Source of the DNA: Parvibaculaceae bacterium
Lineage (GTDB): Bacteria > Pseudomonadota > Alphaproteobacteria > Parvibaculales > Parvibaculaceae
Length of the DNA: 64,000 bases
NCBI GenBank assembly: GCA_019636015.1
Contig: JAHBYJ010000001.1
Location: forward strand, 1,364,001-1,428,000
Direction: 5' to 3'
Shown here: in pieces, positions 22,839-31,365 of the stretch
How positions within the stretch are numbered: the stretch's first letter is position 1
Layout: every line of letters starts with the position of its first letter
Program-made: the position numbers and the translations under genes
The notes under the pieces: model-generated
What the model was told of the DNA's origin: nothing
Seen by the model: the letters and a program-made list of their open reading frames with translations, nothing else
Databases searched by the model: none

Positions 22839-24697
22839 GCCGCGCCTCCCGTGCCGTCTTTTTCTTGTTCGAGCGCCTGTTGCAGCTCGTCGCGCCGGCC
22901 CTGCTGGCGCTCAAGCGTCGCATAGAGTCCGTTCAGCGCAATCAGTTCCTTGTGCGTTCCGGTTTCGGCGATGCGGCCTTCGTCGAGCACAACGATCCGG
23001 TCGGCATGGCGCGCGGTTGAAACGCGATGCGAGACCATGATGGTGGTCCGCCCCTGCCGCAGTTCCTTCAGCCGGGACAGGATGAACTCCTCGGTCTCCG
23101 TATCGACCGAGGAAAAGCAATCGTCGAGCAGCAGCACGGGCGTTTCGCGGATCATGCCCCGGGCAAGGCTCGCCCGCTGCTTCTGTCCGCCGGATAGCGT
23201 CACGCCGCGCTCGCCGACCAGCGTTTCGAGCCTGTCCGGCAGGCGGCGAATGGTTGTTTCAAGATCGGCGCTCTCGGCCGCGCGCCAGACTTCTTCCGTC
23301 GCGCGCTCCGGATTGTCATAGGAGATGTTCTGCGCGATATGCGTCGCAAAGAGAAACGGATCCTGCGGCACCATCGCGATCTGCCCCCGCACCTGCGCAA
23401 GCGGCAGCATGCGAATGTCGCGCCCGTCGAGATAGATGGAGCCGGGTGGCGGATCGAGGAGGCGGACGATGAGCCGGAGCAGCGTCGACTTGCCGGAGCC
23501 GACACGGCCGAGCAGGGCGATCATCTCGCCCTTTCTTATCTCAAGGGAGACATCCTTGAGCGCCGGCCAGCTCTCGCCCTTTGCCGCATGATGCGTGTAG
23601 GAGAGGTGGTGAAGCGTGAGCGCCCCGCCGATAGCTTCAAGCGGCGATGCGTCCGGCGCGTCGCGGATTTCCGGCTCGTGGTCGAGAATTTCGAAGATGC
23701 GCGCCGCCGCCGAGCCGCCGCGCTGGAACAGCGTCACCATGATGCCGCCTTCGCGGATCGGCGCGAGCATCATGCTGAGATAGAAAATGAAGGCGGTGAA
23801 GGTGCCGAGCGTCAAAGCGCCTTCGAGCACCAGCTTGCCGCCATAGCCGACCACCACAAGCGTGGTGAAGCCGGTGGCGATCAGCATCGCCGAGGTGAGA
23901 CCGGAATTGAGCGACATCAGCCGGTAATAGTCCTGCGCATAGCGCCCGGAGGTGGCTTCGAAGCGCGCGGTCTCGCGGTCTTCCTGCGCATGGGTCTGGA
24001 TGGTGCGGATGCCGTTCAGGTTTTCCTGCACCTGCGACGAAAGACTGGAGAAGCCTTCCTGCACCAGCGTCGACTGGTCGAAAATGCGCTTGGCGATGAT
24101 CCAGCCGATAATGGCGAAGACGGGCAGCGCCGGAACGAGCAGCAGCGTCAGCATGGGCGATTGGAAGAACATGAAGATGAAGGCGATGATGCCGGAAAAG
24201 CCCAGCACGAAGAGAAGCCGCGTGCCCATGCCGATGAGCTGGCGGATCAGCATGATGTCGTTGATCGCCCGCGCCATCAGGTCGCCGGTCGTGAACTTCG
24301 AAAAAAAGGCCGGCCCCTGCAATTCGAGGTGCCAATAGAGCCGCTGGCGGAGCGCGAAAGCGGCATCGACGCCGACCTCGCGCACGAAGCGCCTCCCCGC
24401 ATTGAAGGCGGCATAGCGCAGCACCATCAGCCCGAGGATCGCAAGGGCAGGCATGGCCAGCCGCATATCGCCGGCCGCGATCCGATCGATCCCGAGCTTG
24501 AGGAAGAGCGGCATGAAGGCTTCGAGAAGGCGGCCCAGATTGATGAGCGACATGCCGCCCCAGAAGCGCCATTTGTGCTTCTGGACGAGCGGCACCAGCC
24601 GCCAAAGCGGATGTCCATGGACTTCTCCGCCGGTAGGGCGGTCCATTGGCGGCCTGGGCGATTCCACGGGGGAATATCCGCTGCTGGGCGGAGGCAT
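22835..24697 (-). CDS. Heterodimeric ABC exporter subunit 1 with degenerate Walker B
   Basis: About 620 residues from the chosen ATG at 24697; a start at 24646 is also possible and neither has a strong ribosome site. The membrane domain carries VPLVQKHKWRFWGG, then long helices. The ATPase domain has Walker A GRVGSGKSTL and signature LSGGQKQRASL. Walker B ends in VLLLDDCFSSVDTETE, with Asp where the catalytic Glu should be. That Asp pairs in the dimer with the partner's altered LSHGQ motif, giving one weak and one consensus ATP site. This asymmetry is normal for heterodimeric ABC exporters. The gene leads the two-gene minus-strand unit and is divergent from btaA across 226 bp. Confidence 0.9.
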   Translation of the reverse strand: MPPPSSGYSPVESPRPPMDRPTGGEVHGHPLWRLVPLVQKHKWRFWGGMSLINLGRLLEAFMPLFLKLGIDRIAAGDMRLAMPALAILGLMVLRYAAFNAGRRFVREVGVDAAFALRQRLYWHLELQGPAFFSKFTTGDLMARAINDIMLIRQLIGMGTRLLFVLGFSGIIAFIFMFFQSPMLTLLLVPALPVFAIIGWIIAKRIFDQSTLVQEGFSSLSSQVQENLNGIRTIQTHAQEDRETARFEATSGRYAQDYYRLMSLNSGLTSAMLIATGFTTLVVVGYGGKLVLEGALTLGTFTAFIFYLSMMLAPIREGGIMVTLFQRGGSAAARIFEILDHEPEIRDAPDASPLEAIGGALTLHHLSYTHHAAKGESWPALKDVSLEIRKGEMIALLGRVGSGKSTLLRLIVRLLDPPPGSIYLDGRDIRMLPLAQVRGQIAMVPQDPFLFATHIAQNISYDNPERATEEVWRAAESADLETTIRRLPDRLETLVGERGVTLSGGQKQRASLARGMIRETPVLLLDDCFSSVDTETEEFILSRLKELRQGRTTIMVSHRVSTARHADRIVVLDEGRIAETGTHKELIALNGLYATLERQQGRRDELQQALEQEKDGTGGAA

Positions 24698-24923
24698 GGG
24701 GCCGCCGCCACGATGATGCCGGTGCCCCGCTCGTGCCCGAGGGCCGCTCACAGGGCTGTTGCTTCCTGGGAATTTCGACTTCGTGCCGACGACTATACGC
24801 CGCGTCGAGCGATTCGGAAGCCGCCTTCGGCGAACCGTCACACGGACTTCATGCAACCGGGATAGCAGCAGGGGCAGAGGCCGGGGCAAGGGCCCGGCCC
24901 GATTCCATCAGCGGAGCTGCGCC
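24698..24923. promoter_or_regulatory. Shared gap between the ABC exporter and btaAB
   Basis: The 226 bp gap holds the promoters of two divergent units. A weak Pho-box-like pair, CCGTCAC-ACGG-ACTTCAT at 24835-24852, is present on the + strand. It matches the CTGTCAT-N4-CTGTCAT pattern poorly, so phosphate control is possible but unproven. The btaA ribosome site is at its right end. Confidence 0.35.
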
Positions 24924-26195
24924 TTGCCGGATAGCTATGCCGAACTCTCCCCGGAAACGATCGGCGCCGCCGCGCGTCAGGACGTGAAGAAGAGGCTGGG
25001 GGCAGCCGTTCATCGCCACAAGCCGGTATCGCCGGCGGGTTTGACCGAGCGGCTCTTCACCTGGCTGTTCACCGGTCTCGTCTATCCGCAGATATGGGAA
25101 GACCCGGAAATCGATATCGAGGCCATGGGCCTGACGCCGGACATGGACCAGGATACGCGGATCGTCGCCATCGCCTCCGGCGGCTGTAACGCGCTCTCCT
25201 ACGTCACGGCGGCGCCTGTCCGCGTGACCGCGATCGACCTCAACCCTGCCCATGTGGCGCTGGTGCGGCTGAAGCGCGAAGGCGCAAGGCGGCTTCCTTC
25301 ATGGGATCATTTCCACCGCTTTTTCGGCGAGGGCGACAGCCGTGAAAACCTTGCCGACTACAGGCGCTTCCTTCGTCCCCATCTGGATGAAACGAGCCGC
25401 ACCTGGTGGGACAAGCGGCCCTTTGGCTTCCGCCGCCGCATCTCGCTCTTTTCGCGAGGCTTCTACCGTCACGGACTGCTCGGCTATTTCATCGGCTGGG
25501 CGCATCTGGCGGCTCGGCTCTATGGCGTCTCCTTCCGCGAATTGCTGGAAGCGCCGACGCAGGATAGTCAGCGCCGCTTCTTCGATCGGAAACTCGCGCC
25601 GCTGTTCGAGAAGAAGACGATCAAATGGCTGACGACGCGCCACTCCACGCTGTATGGCCTCGGCATTCCGCCGGCGCAATATGAGGCGCTGGCGGGCGGG
25701 CGCGAAATGCGCCTCGTGCTGCGCGAGCGGCTGGAGCGGCTGACCTGCGCTTTCCCGCTCTCCGAAAACTATTTTGCCTGGCAGGCCTTTGGACGCCGTT
25801 ATGAGCCGAATGGCGCCCGGCCGCCATATCTGAAGCGCGAGAATTTCGCCGTCCTGCAGGCGCGTGCGGGGCGCGTCGAAGTTCTCAGTGCTTCCTATAC
25901 CGATCATCTGCGCGAGGCGCCGGAGGAGAGCTTCGACCGCTATGTGCTGCTCGACGCACAGGACTGGATGACCGATGCGCAGCTGAACGATCTCTGGGCC
26001 GAAATCACCCGCACGGCGCGCAAGGGCGCCCGCGTGATCTTCCGCACCGCCGCCGAGCCGACGTTGCTGCCGGGGCGTGTGAGCGATGCGATCCTTGCGC
26101 ACTGGGATTACCGGGCGGATGAATCGCTCGCCTTCACCGCGCGCGACCGCTCCTCCATCTATGGCGGCTTCCACCTCTATGTGTTGAAGGACTGA
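24924..26195 (+). CDS. btaA: Diacylglycerol 3-amino-3-carboxypropyltransferase BtaA
   Basis: The first step of betaine lipid synthesis: transfer of the 3-amino-3-carboxypropyl group of S-adenosylmethionine onto diacylglycerol to give diacylglycerylhomoserine. The 423-residue protein (TTG start at 24924, GGAG 7 bases before) has the SAM-binding IASGGCNALSYV near residue 95 and TAIDLNPAHVALVRLK. It continues with the BtaA-specific HLDETSRTWWDKRPFGF and QAFGRRYEPNGARPPYL blocks. An ATG far upstream in the same frame would add a non-homologous basic extension and is rejected. BtaA makes lipids that replace phospholipids when phosphate is scarce. btaB begins 4 bp downstream. Confidence 0.9.
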   Translation: MPDSYAELSPETIGAAARQDVKKRLGAAVHRHKPVSPAGLTERLFTWLFTGLVYPQIWEDPEIDIEAMGLTPDMDQDTRIVAIASGGCNALSYVTAAPVRVTAIDLNPAHVALVRLKREGARRLPSWDHFHRFFGEGDSRENLADYRRFLRPHLDETSRTWWDKRPFGFRRRISLFSRGFYRHGLLGYFIGWAHLAARLYGVSFRELLEAPTQDSQRRFFDRKLAPLFEKKTIKWLTTRHSTLYGLGIPPAQYEALAGGREMRLVLRERLERLTCAFPLSENYFAWQAFGRRYEPNGARPPYLKRENFAVLQARAGRVEVLSASYTDHLREAPEESFDRYVLLDAQDWMTDAQLNDLWAEITRTARKGARVIFRTAAEPTLLPGRVSDAILAHWDYRADESLAFTARDRSSIYGGFHLYVLKD

Positions 26196-26199
26196 GCCG

Positions 26200-26868
26200 A
26201 TGAGCGCGGTGGAAAAGGGCGAGGACGGCCATGCAAGGCTGATGGACAGCGTCTATCGCACGCAGCGCCACTTCTACGACATCACCCGCCGCTACTACCT
26301 GCTTGGCCGCGACCGGCTGATCGAGGGGCTGGAGCCGGCACCCGGTATGAAAGTGCTCGAAGTCGGCTGCGGCACGGGCCGCAATCTCGTGCTCGCGGCG
26401 CGGCGTTACCCGGAGGCAGCCTTTTACGGCATGGACATCTCGCGCGAGATGCTGACGACAGCGCATCGCGCGGCGAAACGCGCGAATGTCGAGGCGGCGC
26501 TCGGCTATGGAGATGCGACGCGCTTCAATCCCTACGCGACTTTCGGCGTCAGCCGCTTTGAGCGCATCTATCTCTCCTACACGCTCTCGATGATCCCCGA
26601 CTGGCAGACGACACTCGCACAAGCCATCTGCAATCTCGCGCCGGGCGGCAGCCTCCATATCGTCGATTTCGGACAGCAGGAACGCCTGCCGCGCTGGCTC
26701 CGCGCGCTGCTGCGCGGTTGGCTGGCGAAATTCCATGTCAGTCCGCGCGGCGACCTCGAGCGCGTGCTGCGCGCCATCGCCGAAAGGCTCGGGGCAGAAC
26801 TCGCCTTCGCGCCGCTCTATCGCGGTTATGCCTGGTATGCGGTGCTGACACTGCCGCGGTGCAAGTGA
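26200..26868 (+). CDS. btaB: Diacylglycerylhomoserine N-methyltransferase BtaB
   Basis: The 222-residue class I methyltransferase adds three methyl groups to diacylglycerylhomoserine, giving the betaine lipid DGTS. SAM motif I is KVLEVGCGTGRNLVLAARRYP (near residue 47) with the acidic GMDISREML beyond. Motif III-like GDATRFNPY and SLSMIPDWQTTL follow. The N-terminus (LMDSVYRTQRHFYDITRRYYLLGRD) is the short BtaB helix. The gene starts 4 bases after btaA, so they are one operon, and the presence of both supports real DGTS synthesis. It ends just before a b561-like gene, with 102 bp between them. Confidence 0.9.
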   Translation: MSAVEKGEDGHARLMDSVYRTQRHFYDITRRYYLLGRDRLIEGLEPAPGMKVLEVGCGTGRNLVLAARRYPEAAFYGMDISREMLTTAHRAAKRANVEAALGYGDATRFNPYATFGVSRFERIYLSYTLSMIPDWQTTLAQAICNLAPGGSLHIVDFGQQERLPRWLRALLRGWLAKFHVSPRGDLERVLRAIAERLGAELAFAPLYRGYAWYAVLTLPRCK

Positions 26869-26970
26869 TTCTGCGACTGATTAGCGAGCCGTCTGCGACA
26901 AGATGCGGCTGGATTTCCTCCGGGCACGGACTTCAAATCGGGCATCGTGAACTTGGCCGGTCCCTTGCAG

Positions 26971-27522
26971 ATGTCCGTGTTCCAGAAGATTCGTCTCTAT
27001 CACGCCTTGCTCGCGCTGCTCGTCACCGCTGCCTATCTGACGGGCGATGATGCCGAAGACGTGCATATTTGGCTTGGATATGCGGTGGCGGGCGTCATTC
27101 TCTTCCGCGCCGGCTGGGCGGCGGTTGGCCCCAAGCAGCTCGGCATTTCGCGGCTTTTCCCGGACCTCATGGAACTCGCCAAGGTGCGCCGCATGAACCA
27201 TCCGATGATCAGCCGCGCTCTGCTGGCGGGGATCGTCGTCAATCTGCTGCTGACGACGGGCACCGGACTCCTCATGGAGCCGCCGCCGGTCGGGTCGTTT
27301 GCAGCGGAGATGGCGATATCTCCCGCTTTCGCCGGCAAGGACGATAGCGATCGCAACCGCGACCATGACAGGGAACGCGAAAGCAGGGGCGGCGAGGCGC
27401 TTGAAGAAGTGCACGAGACGACGGCGAACCTGCTCGTGCTCTTCGTCGCACTCCACGTCGCCTATCTTTTCGCCTTCAAGCGGCCGATGGCGCTTTTTAT
27501 GCTCTTCCGCCGCAACGCCTGA
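26971..27522 (+). CDS. Cytochrome b561-like membrane protein
   Basis: A 183-residue protein with four likely membrane helices: LYHALLALLVTAAYLTG, HIWLGYAVAGVILFRAGWAAV, ALLAGIVVNLLLTTGTGLLM and TTANLLVLFVALHVAYLF. Candidate heme-ligand histidines lie in the first, second and last helices (LYHALLAL, VHIWLG, ALHVAYLF). This is the pattern of bacterial cytochrome b561 / Ni-hydrogenase b-type electron carriers. Between helices 3 and 4 is a highly charged cytoplasmic or periplasmic insertion (KDDSDRNRDHDRERESRG). An ATG at 26971 is chosen; a GTG 8 codons earlier is possible. It could pass electrons to a periplasmic partner, but none is adjacent. Confidence 0.78.
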   Translation: MSVFQKIRLYHALLALLVTAAYLTGDDAEDVHIWLGYAVAGVILFRAGWAAVGPKQLGISRLFPDLMELAKVRRMNHPMISRALLAGIVVNLLLTTGTGLLMEPPPVGSFAAEMAISPAFAGKDDSDRNRDHDRERESRGGEALEEVHETTANLLVLFVALHVAYLFAFKRPMALFMLFRRNA

Positions 27523-27529
27523 TCGCCAA

Positions 27530-28756
27530 TCAGAAGAACGCCTGAATACCCGTCTGCTCGCGGCCGAGGATCAGCGCATGAACGTCATGCGTGCCCTCAT
27601 ACGTGTTCACGGCTTCGAGATTCATCGCATGGCGGATGACGTGATACTCGTCCGAGACGCCATTGCCGCCATGCATGTCGCGCGCAACGCGGGCGATGTC
27701 GAGCGCCTTGCCGCAATTATTGCGCTTCATGAGGGAAATCGCGGCGGGCGCGGCCTTGCCCTCGTCGAACATGCGGCCAAGCTGCAGGCAGCCCTGCAGG
27801 CCGAGCGTGATTTCGGTCTGCATGTCGGCGAGCTTCTTCTGGATGAGCTGGTTCGCGGCGAGCGGCCGGCCGAACTGCTTGCGGTCGAGCGTATATTGCC
27901 GCGCGGCGTGCCAGCAGAATTCCGCAGCGCCCATCGCGCCCCAGGCAATGCCGTAGCGCGCGCGGTTGAGGCAGCCGAAGGGACCCGCGAGCCCACGCAC
28001 ATTCGGCAGCAGGTTTTCTTCGGGCACGAACACGTCCTGCAGTGAAATCTCGCCGGTGATGGACGCGCGCAAGCTGAACTTGCCTTCGATCTTCGGCGTC
28101 TCGAAGCCCTTGAAGCCGCGCTCCACCACGAAGCCGCGGATCGTGCCGTCATCGGTCTTCGCCCAGACCACCGCGAGATCGGCGATCGGCGCATTGGTGA
28201 TCCACATCTTGGCGCCGTTGAGCACATAGCCGCCATCGACGGACTTCGCTCGCGTCACCATCGAACCCGGATCGGAACCGTGATCGGGCTCGGTAAGGCC
28301 GAAGCAGCCGACCCACTCGCCGGTCGCAAGTTTCGGCAGATACTTCTCGCGTTGCGCCTCAGAGCCATAGGCATAGATCGGGTGCATGACGAGCGAGGAC
28401 TGCACGCTCATCGCCGAGCGATAGCCGCTGTCGACGCGCTCGACTTCGCGCGCCGCAAGCCCGTAACAGACATAGGAGAGGCCAGCGCAGCCATACTTCT
28501 CCGGCAGGGTGATGCCGAGCATTCCCTGCGCGCCCATCTCGTTCATGATCTCGCGGTGGAAGATTTCGTTGCGGTTCGCTTCCTTCACGCGGGTGAAGAG
28601 CTTTTCCTGCGCATAGGCGCGGGTGCTGTCGCGCACCAGCCGTTCTTCTTCCGTCAGTTGCTCATCGAGCAGCAGCGGGTCCGCCCAGTTGAAGGGCGCG
28701 AGCGGCGGATTGGGCTTCTCGCCGGTGGAGGCAGAATTGGCGGCGGCCTGGGACAT
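27530..28756 (-). CDS. gcdH: Glutaryl-CoA dehydrogenase
   Basis: The 408-residue flavoenzyme oxidises and decarboxylates glutaryl-CoA to crotonyl-CoA in lysine, tryptophan and aromatic-acid degradation. Acyl-CoA dehydrogenase blocks are clear: [14 protein letters not shown] (near residue 150), [16 protein letters not shown], and the C-terminal [40 protein letters not shown]. The catalytic base is about Glu387 in that YEGTHD motif. This ending separates glutaryl-CoA dehydrogenase from generic acyl-CoA dehydrogenases. The start at 28756 follows GAGGATTTCC. It is monocistronic, tail-to-tail with the b561-like gene with only a 7 bp gap. Confidence 0.93.
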   Translation of the reverse strand: MSQAAANSASTGEKPNPPLAPFNWADPLLLDEQLTEEERLVRDSTRAYAQEKLFTRVKEANRNEIFHREIMNEMGAQGMLGITLPEKYGCAGLSYVCYGLAAREVERVDSGYRSAMSVQSSLVMHPIYAYGSEAQREKYLPKLATGEWVGCFGLTEPDHGSDPGSMVTRAKSVDGGYVLNGAKMWITNAPIADLAVVWAKTDDGTIRGFVVERGFKGFETPKIEGKFSLRASITGEISLQDVFVPEENLLPNVRGLAGPFGCLNRARYGIAWGAMGAAEFCWHAARQYTLDRKQFGRPLAANQLIQKKLADMQTEITLGLQGCLQLGRMFDEGKAAPAAISLMKRNNCGKALDIARVARDMHGGNGVSDEYHVIRHAMNLEAVNTYEGTHDVHALILGREQTGIQAFF

Positions 28757-28845
28757 TGGAAATCCTCATAACGCAGGGGAAGGCTTGATTGCCGCTTCAT
28801 ATAGCAGGCAAGGGGCGGGGCCGCATCCGGCTTGTTGGGGGCCGC

Positions 28846-29757
28846 TTACGGGGACGGCCGCCCGCTCTCGCGCGCATAGGCGGACATTTCGGCGGCCAGA
28901 TGGTCGAACATGAGGCGCATCCGGCGGCTCGTCTTCAGGTCCTCATGCATGACGATCCAGACATCGAGCTCGAACTCGACGGCACCGGGCAGCACGGGAA
29001 CGAGATCGGGGTAACGCCTTCCCAGCGCATATTGGCACATGCCGAAACCGACCCCGGCCTTGAGCGCGGCAAATTGGGCGATGTCGCTGTCGCTGCGGAA
29101 AGTGAACAGCTCGCGCGAGAGCGGAAAGCCGCCGAGGTCCTTCAGCCGCCGGATGGACGATTCCCGGTCGAATCCGATGATCGGCAACTGTGTGAGGTCG
29201 CCGACCGATTGCGGCATGCCGTGGCGCTGGATGAGGTTTTTGTGGGCGTGAAGGCCGAGCCCGATCACGCCGCATTTCTTCGCGACGAGCGCGGTTTGCG
29301 TCGGCCGGACCATGCGGATCGCTATGTCGGCATCGCGGCGGATGAGATCGTCCGTCCGGTTCGAGAGCACGAGTTCGATGGCGATGCGGGGATGCTCCTC
29401 GCGGAAACGGGCGAGGATCGGCGGCAGCACTTCGGTGCCGATCATTTCGCTTGCTGTAATGCGCACCGTGCCGCGGTCCTCCTCCGCCTCGCCGGAAGCG
29501 GCACGCTGCAAGGCCTCCGCAGCCATCGACATGGCCTCGGCATGGGGAACGAGCGATAGCGCGAGCTCTGTCGGCGCGAGGCCGCCTTGCGAGCGGGTGA
29601 AAAGGGCGGTGCCCAGCGCCTCTTCCAGCGCGTCGATATGACGGCCGACGGTCGGCTGGGTCAGGCCGAGCAGGCGCGCGCCGCCCGAAAGGCTCCCCTC
29701 CCGGACGACCGCGAGGAAGGAGCGATAGAGTTCCCAGCCGGGCGACGCGTCAGTCAT
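28846..29757 (-). CDS. LysR family transcriptional regulator
   Basis: A 303-residue regulator. The N-terminal winged HTH (residues about 8-66: LYRSFLAVVREGSLSGGARLLGLTQPTVGRHIDALEE) is followed by the linker helix and two alpha/beta effector subdomains. It is divergent from an NAD-dependent epimerase gene, the classic LysR-target arrangement. A perfect 20 bp palindrome lies in the gap between them. The inducer is unknown, but the controlled gene is likely the epimerase-like enzyme. Confidence 0.92.
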   Translation of the reverse strand: MTDASPGWELYRSFLAVVREGSLSGGARLLGLTQPTVGRHIDALEEALGTALFTRSQGGLAPTELALSLVPHAEAMSMAAEALQRAASGEAEEDRGTVRITASEMIGTEVLPPILARFREEHPRIAIELVLSNRTDDLIRRDADIAIRMVRPTQTALVAKKCGVIGLGLHAHKNLIQRHGMPQSVGDLTQLPIIGFDRESSIRRLKDLGGFPLSRELFTFRSDSDIAQFAALKAGVGFGMCQYALGRRYPDLVPVLPGAVEFELDVWIVMHEDLKTSRRMRLMFDHLAAEMSAYARESGRPSP

Positions 29758-29791
29758 ACGGAAATGTATATAGGTTCGCCGAATTTAAGCA

Positions 29792-29811
29792 ATTCATATT
29801 CGAATATGAAT
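29792..29811. promoter_or_regulatory. Perfect 20 bp palindrome, probable LysR operator
   Basis: ATTCATATTCGAATATGAAT is its own complement. It lies 35 bp upstream of the LysR start and 45 bp before the epimerase start. The surrounding sequence is AT-rich compared with the genome, as expected for a promoter. LysR proteins often bind a T-N11-A dyad of this size at their own divergent gap. Confidence 0.78.
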
Positions 29812-29855
29812 ACCTCATTCTCCCTTCCTCGAAACGCGGAACGGGAGACGGAAAC

Positions 29856-30854
29856 ATGGCTTCGACGGCACTCATTCTGGGGATTACGGGCGGTTTCGGC
29901 TGCGAAATGGCCCGTGTGCTCCGCCTGCATGGCTGGCAGGTCCGCGCCATGCACAGGAAGCCCAAGGCAGCCGCCCGCGCCTTGGCCGACTTGGGCTATG
30001 TCGACTGGGTGAAGGGCGACGCGATGAACGCGGGCGATGTCCGCGAGGCGGCGGAAGGCGCCAGCCTCATCGTCCATGCCGTGAACCCGCCCGGCTACCG
30101 CAACTGGGCAGGCACTGTGGTGCCGATGCTGGACAATACGATTGCGGCGGCCCGCGAGACCGGCGCCCGCATTCTCTTCCCCGGCACGGTCTACAATTTC
30201 GGTCCCGATGCCTTTCCGCTGATCGCCGAGGACGCCCCGCAGAACCCGAAGCCGCGCAAGGGCAGGCTCCGCGTCGAAATGGAAAAGCGCCTCAAGGCGG
30301 CATCCCATGAAGGCGTGCCGGTTCTCATTCTCCGCGCTGGCGATTTCTTCGGCGGTGCGCGGCCCGGCAACAACTGGTTCGCACAAGGGCTCGTGACGCC
30401 CGGCAAGGCTCTCCGCTCGATCACCTATCCGGGGCCCCATCATGTCGGCCATCAATGGGCCTATCTGCCCGACATGGCGGAAACGGCGGCGCGGCTGCTG
30501 ATGCGCGACGATGAACTAAGCGCCTTCGAGGTCTTTCACTTTGGCGGCCACTGGCTCGAACAGGGCATCGAAATGGCGGATGCGATCCGTTACGCGAGCC
30601 GCAATCCCGATCTCAAGGTGAAGCGCCTTCCCTGGTTCGCGCTGACGCTCCTATCGCCCTTCGTCGAGACGTTCAGGGAGATGCGCGAGATGCGCTACCT
30701 CTGGCAGACCCCGGTCCGCCTCGACAATTCGAAGCTCACGGCCCTTCTCGGCCGCGAGCCCCACACGCCGCTCGATATGGCGGTGACGGCAGCGCTCGCC
30801 GGCCTCGACTGCCTGCCGGAAGAAGCGCCTGTGCAACTCCCCGTCCACGCCTGA
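29856..30854 (+). CDS. NAD(P)-dependent epimerase/dehydratase family protein
   Basis: A 332-residue Rossmann-fold protein. The glycine motif is LILGITGGFGCEMARVL at the N-terminus, followed by a sugar-nucleotide-epimerase-like core. It includes ILFPGTVYNFGPD (position of the catalytic Ser/Thr and Tyr), RVEMEKRLK and ILRAGDFFGGARPGNNWF. The extended C-terminus carries a substrate domain (SRNPDLKVKRLPWFALTLLSPFV). Members include sugar epimerases, dihydroflavonol-type reductases and NAD-binding sensors, so the reaction is unknown. It is the probable target of the divergent LysR. Confidence 0.85.
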   Translation: MASTALILGITGGFGCEMARVLRLHGWQVRAMHRKPKAAARALADLGYVDWVKGDAMNAGDVREAAEGASLIVHAVNPPGYRNWAGTVVPMLDNTIAAARETGARILFPGTVYNFGPDAFPLIAEDAPQNPKPRKGRLRVEMEKRLKAASHEGVPVLILRAGDFFGGARPGNNWFAQGLVTPGKALRSITYPGPHHVGHQWAYLPDMAETAARLLMRDDELSAFEVFHFGGHWLEQGIEMADAIRYASRNPDLKVKRLPWFALTLLSPFVETFREMREMRYLWQTPVRLDNSKLTALLGREPHTPLDMAVTAALAGLDCLPEEAPVQLPVHA

Positions 30855-30889
30855 TCCCTGAAATCTTCCCTCATCGAAAGGAAAATACC

Positions 30890-31000
30890 ATGTCCCGCAC
30901 CAACCGCATCGAACGGTTCTTCTCCGTCGTCGCCTTCGCCGCACTCTCCATCTATGCGATCGAGCTCCTGCAGGTGACGGCGCAGAACTATCTCATCTGA
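30890..31000 (+). CDS. 36-residue hydrophobic small protein
   Basis: A very short ORF, MSRTNRIERFF then SVVAFAALSIYAIELLQVTA, ending QNYLI. It has one membrane-spanning segment of about 20 residues preceded by a basic N-terminus. AAAGGA is a good ribosome site 6-8 bases before the ATG, and the gene follows the epimerase by 35 bp on the same strand. It ends 8 bp inside the convergent DUF3703 gene. The combination of site, basic flank and helix supports a real small membrane protein, perhaps translated with the epimerase. Function is unknown. Confidence 0.62.
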   Translation: MSRTNRIERFFSVVAFAALSIYAIELLQVTAQNYLI

Positions 31001-31334
31001 CCTCGAAATAGCGGGCCAGATCTTCCGGTATGGGCATCGGCTTGATGGCGCTGACATTCGCCCGCCCCGTATTGCCAAGGGGCACGGCGCCGACAAGCGA
31101 TCCCGCCGACCCGATGATACGGACGATCTGGCCCAGAACCTCGCGCATGTCGCTCTTGCGCCAGCCGGCCTTCAGCATCCACCAGTGATTGACGACATGC
31201 GGGATGTAGTTGCGCTGGCCGAGAATATGGGCGCGTTCCAGATGCGCCAGGCAGCGGTCGTAATCCCGCTCCTGGTAAAGCGCCCTGGCGATGGTCATTT
31301 CGGCGTCATAGGCCGCGCGCAGTTTCGGATTCAT
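30993..31334 (-). CDS. DUF3703 family protein
   Basis: A 113-residue helical protein starting at ATG 31334 (AGGAG 8 bases upstream). The sequence MNPKLRAAYDAEMTIARAL, RDYDRCLAHLERAHILGQRNYIPHVVNHWWMLKAGW and the C-terminal NVSAIKPMPIPEDLARYF match DUF3703, a short all-alpha family of unknown function. Family members occur beside AraC-type regulators, and an AraC-type gene lies 31 bp upstream on the same strand here. A shared operon with that regulator is likely. A longer in-frame start at 31445 is not used because it would overlap the regulator. Confidence 0.8.
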   Translation of the reverse strand: MNPKLRAAYDAEMTIARALYQERDYDRCLAHLERAHILGQRNYIPHVVNHWWMLKAGWRKSDMREVLGQIVRIIGSAGSLVGAVPLGNTGRANVSAIKPMPIPEDLARYFEVR

Positions 31335-31365
31335 GGAAAAGCTCCTTCGGGATTTTGAAGGAAAT

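Noticed and set aside
24835..24852. A Pho-box-like pair upstream of btaA
   Set aside because: CCGTCAC and ACTTCAT match the CTGTCAT repeat at only five and four of seven positions. Phosphate control of btaAB is plausible but this site does not establish it.
23339..24865. A 508-codon + strand frame opposite the ABC exporter
   Set aside because: The minus frame has clear Walker and signature motifs; the + frame is highly charged with no domain and is a shadow.
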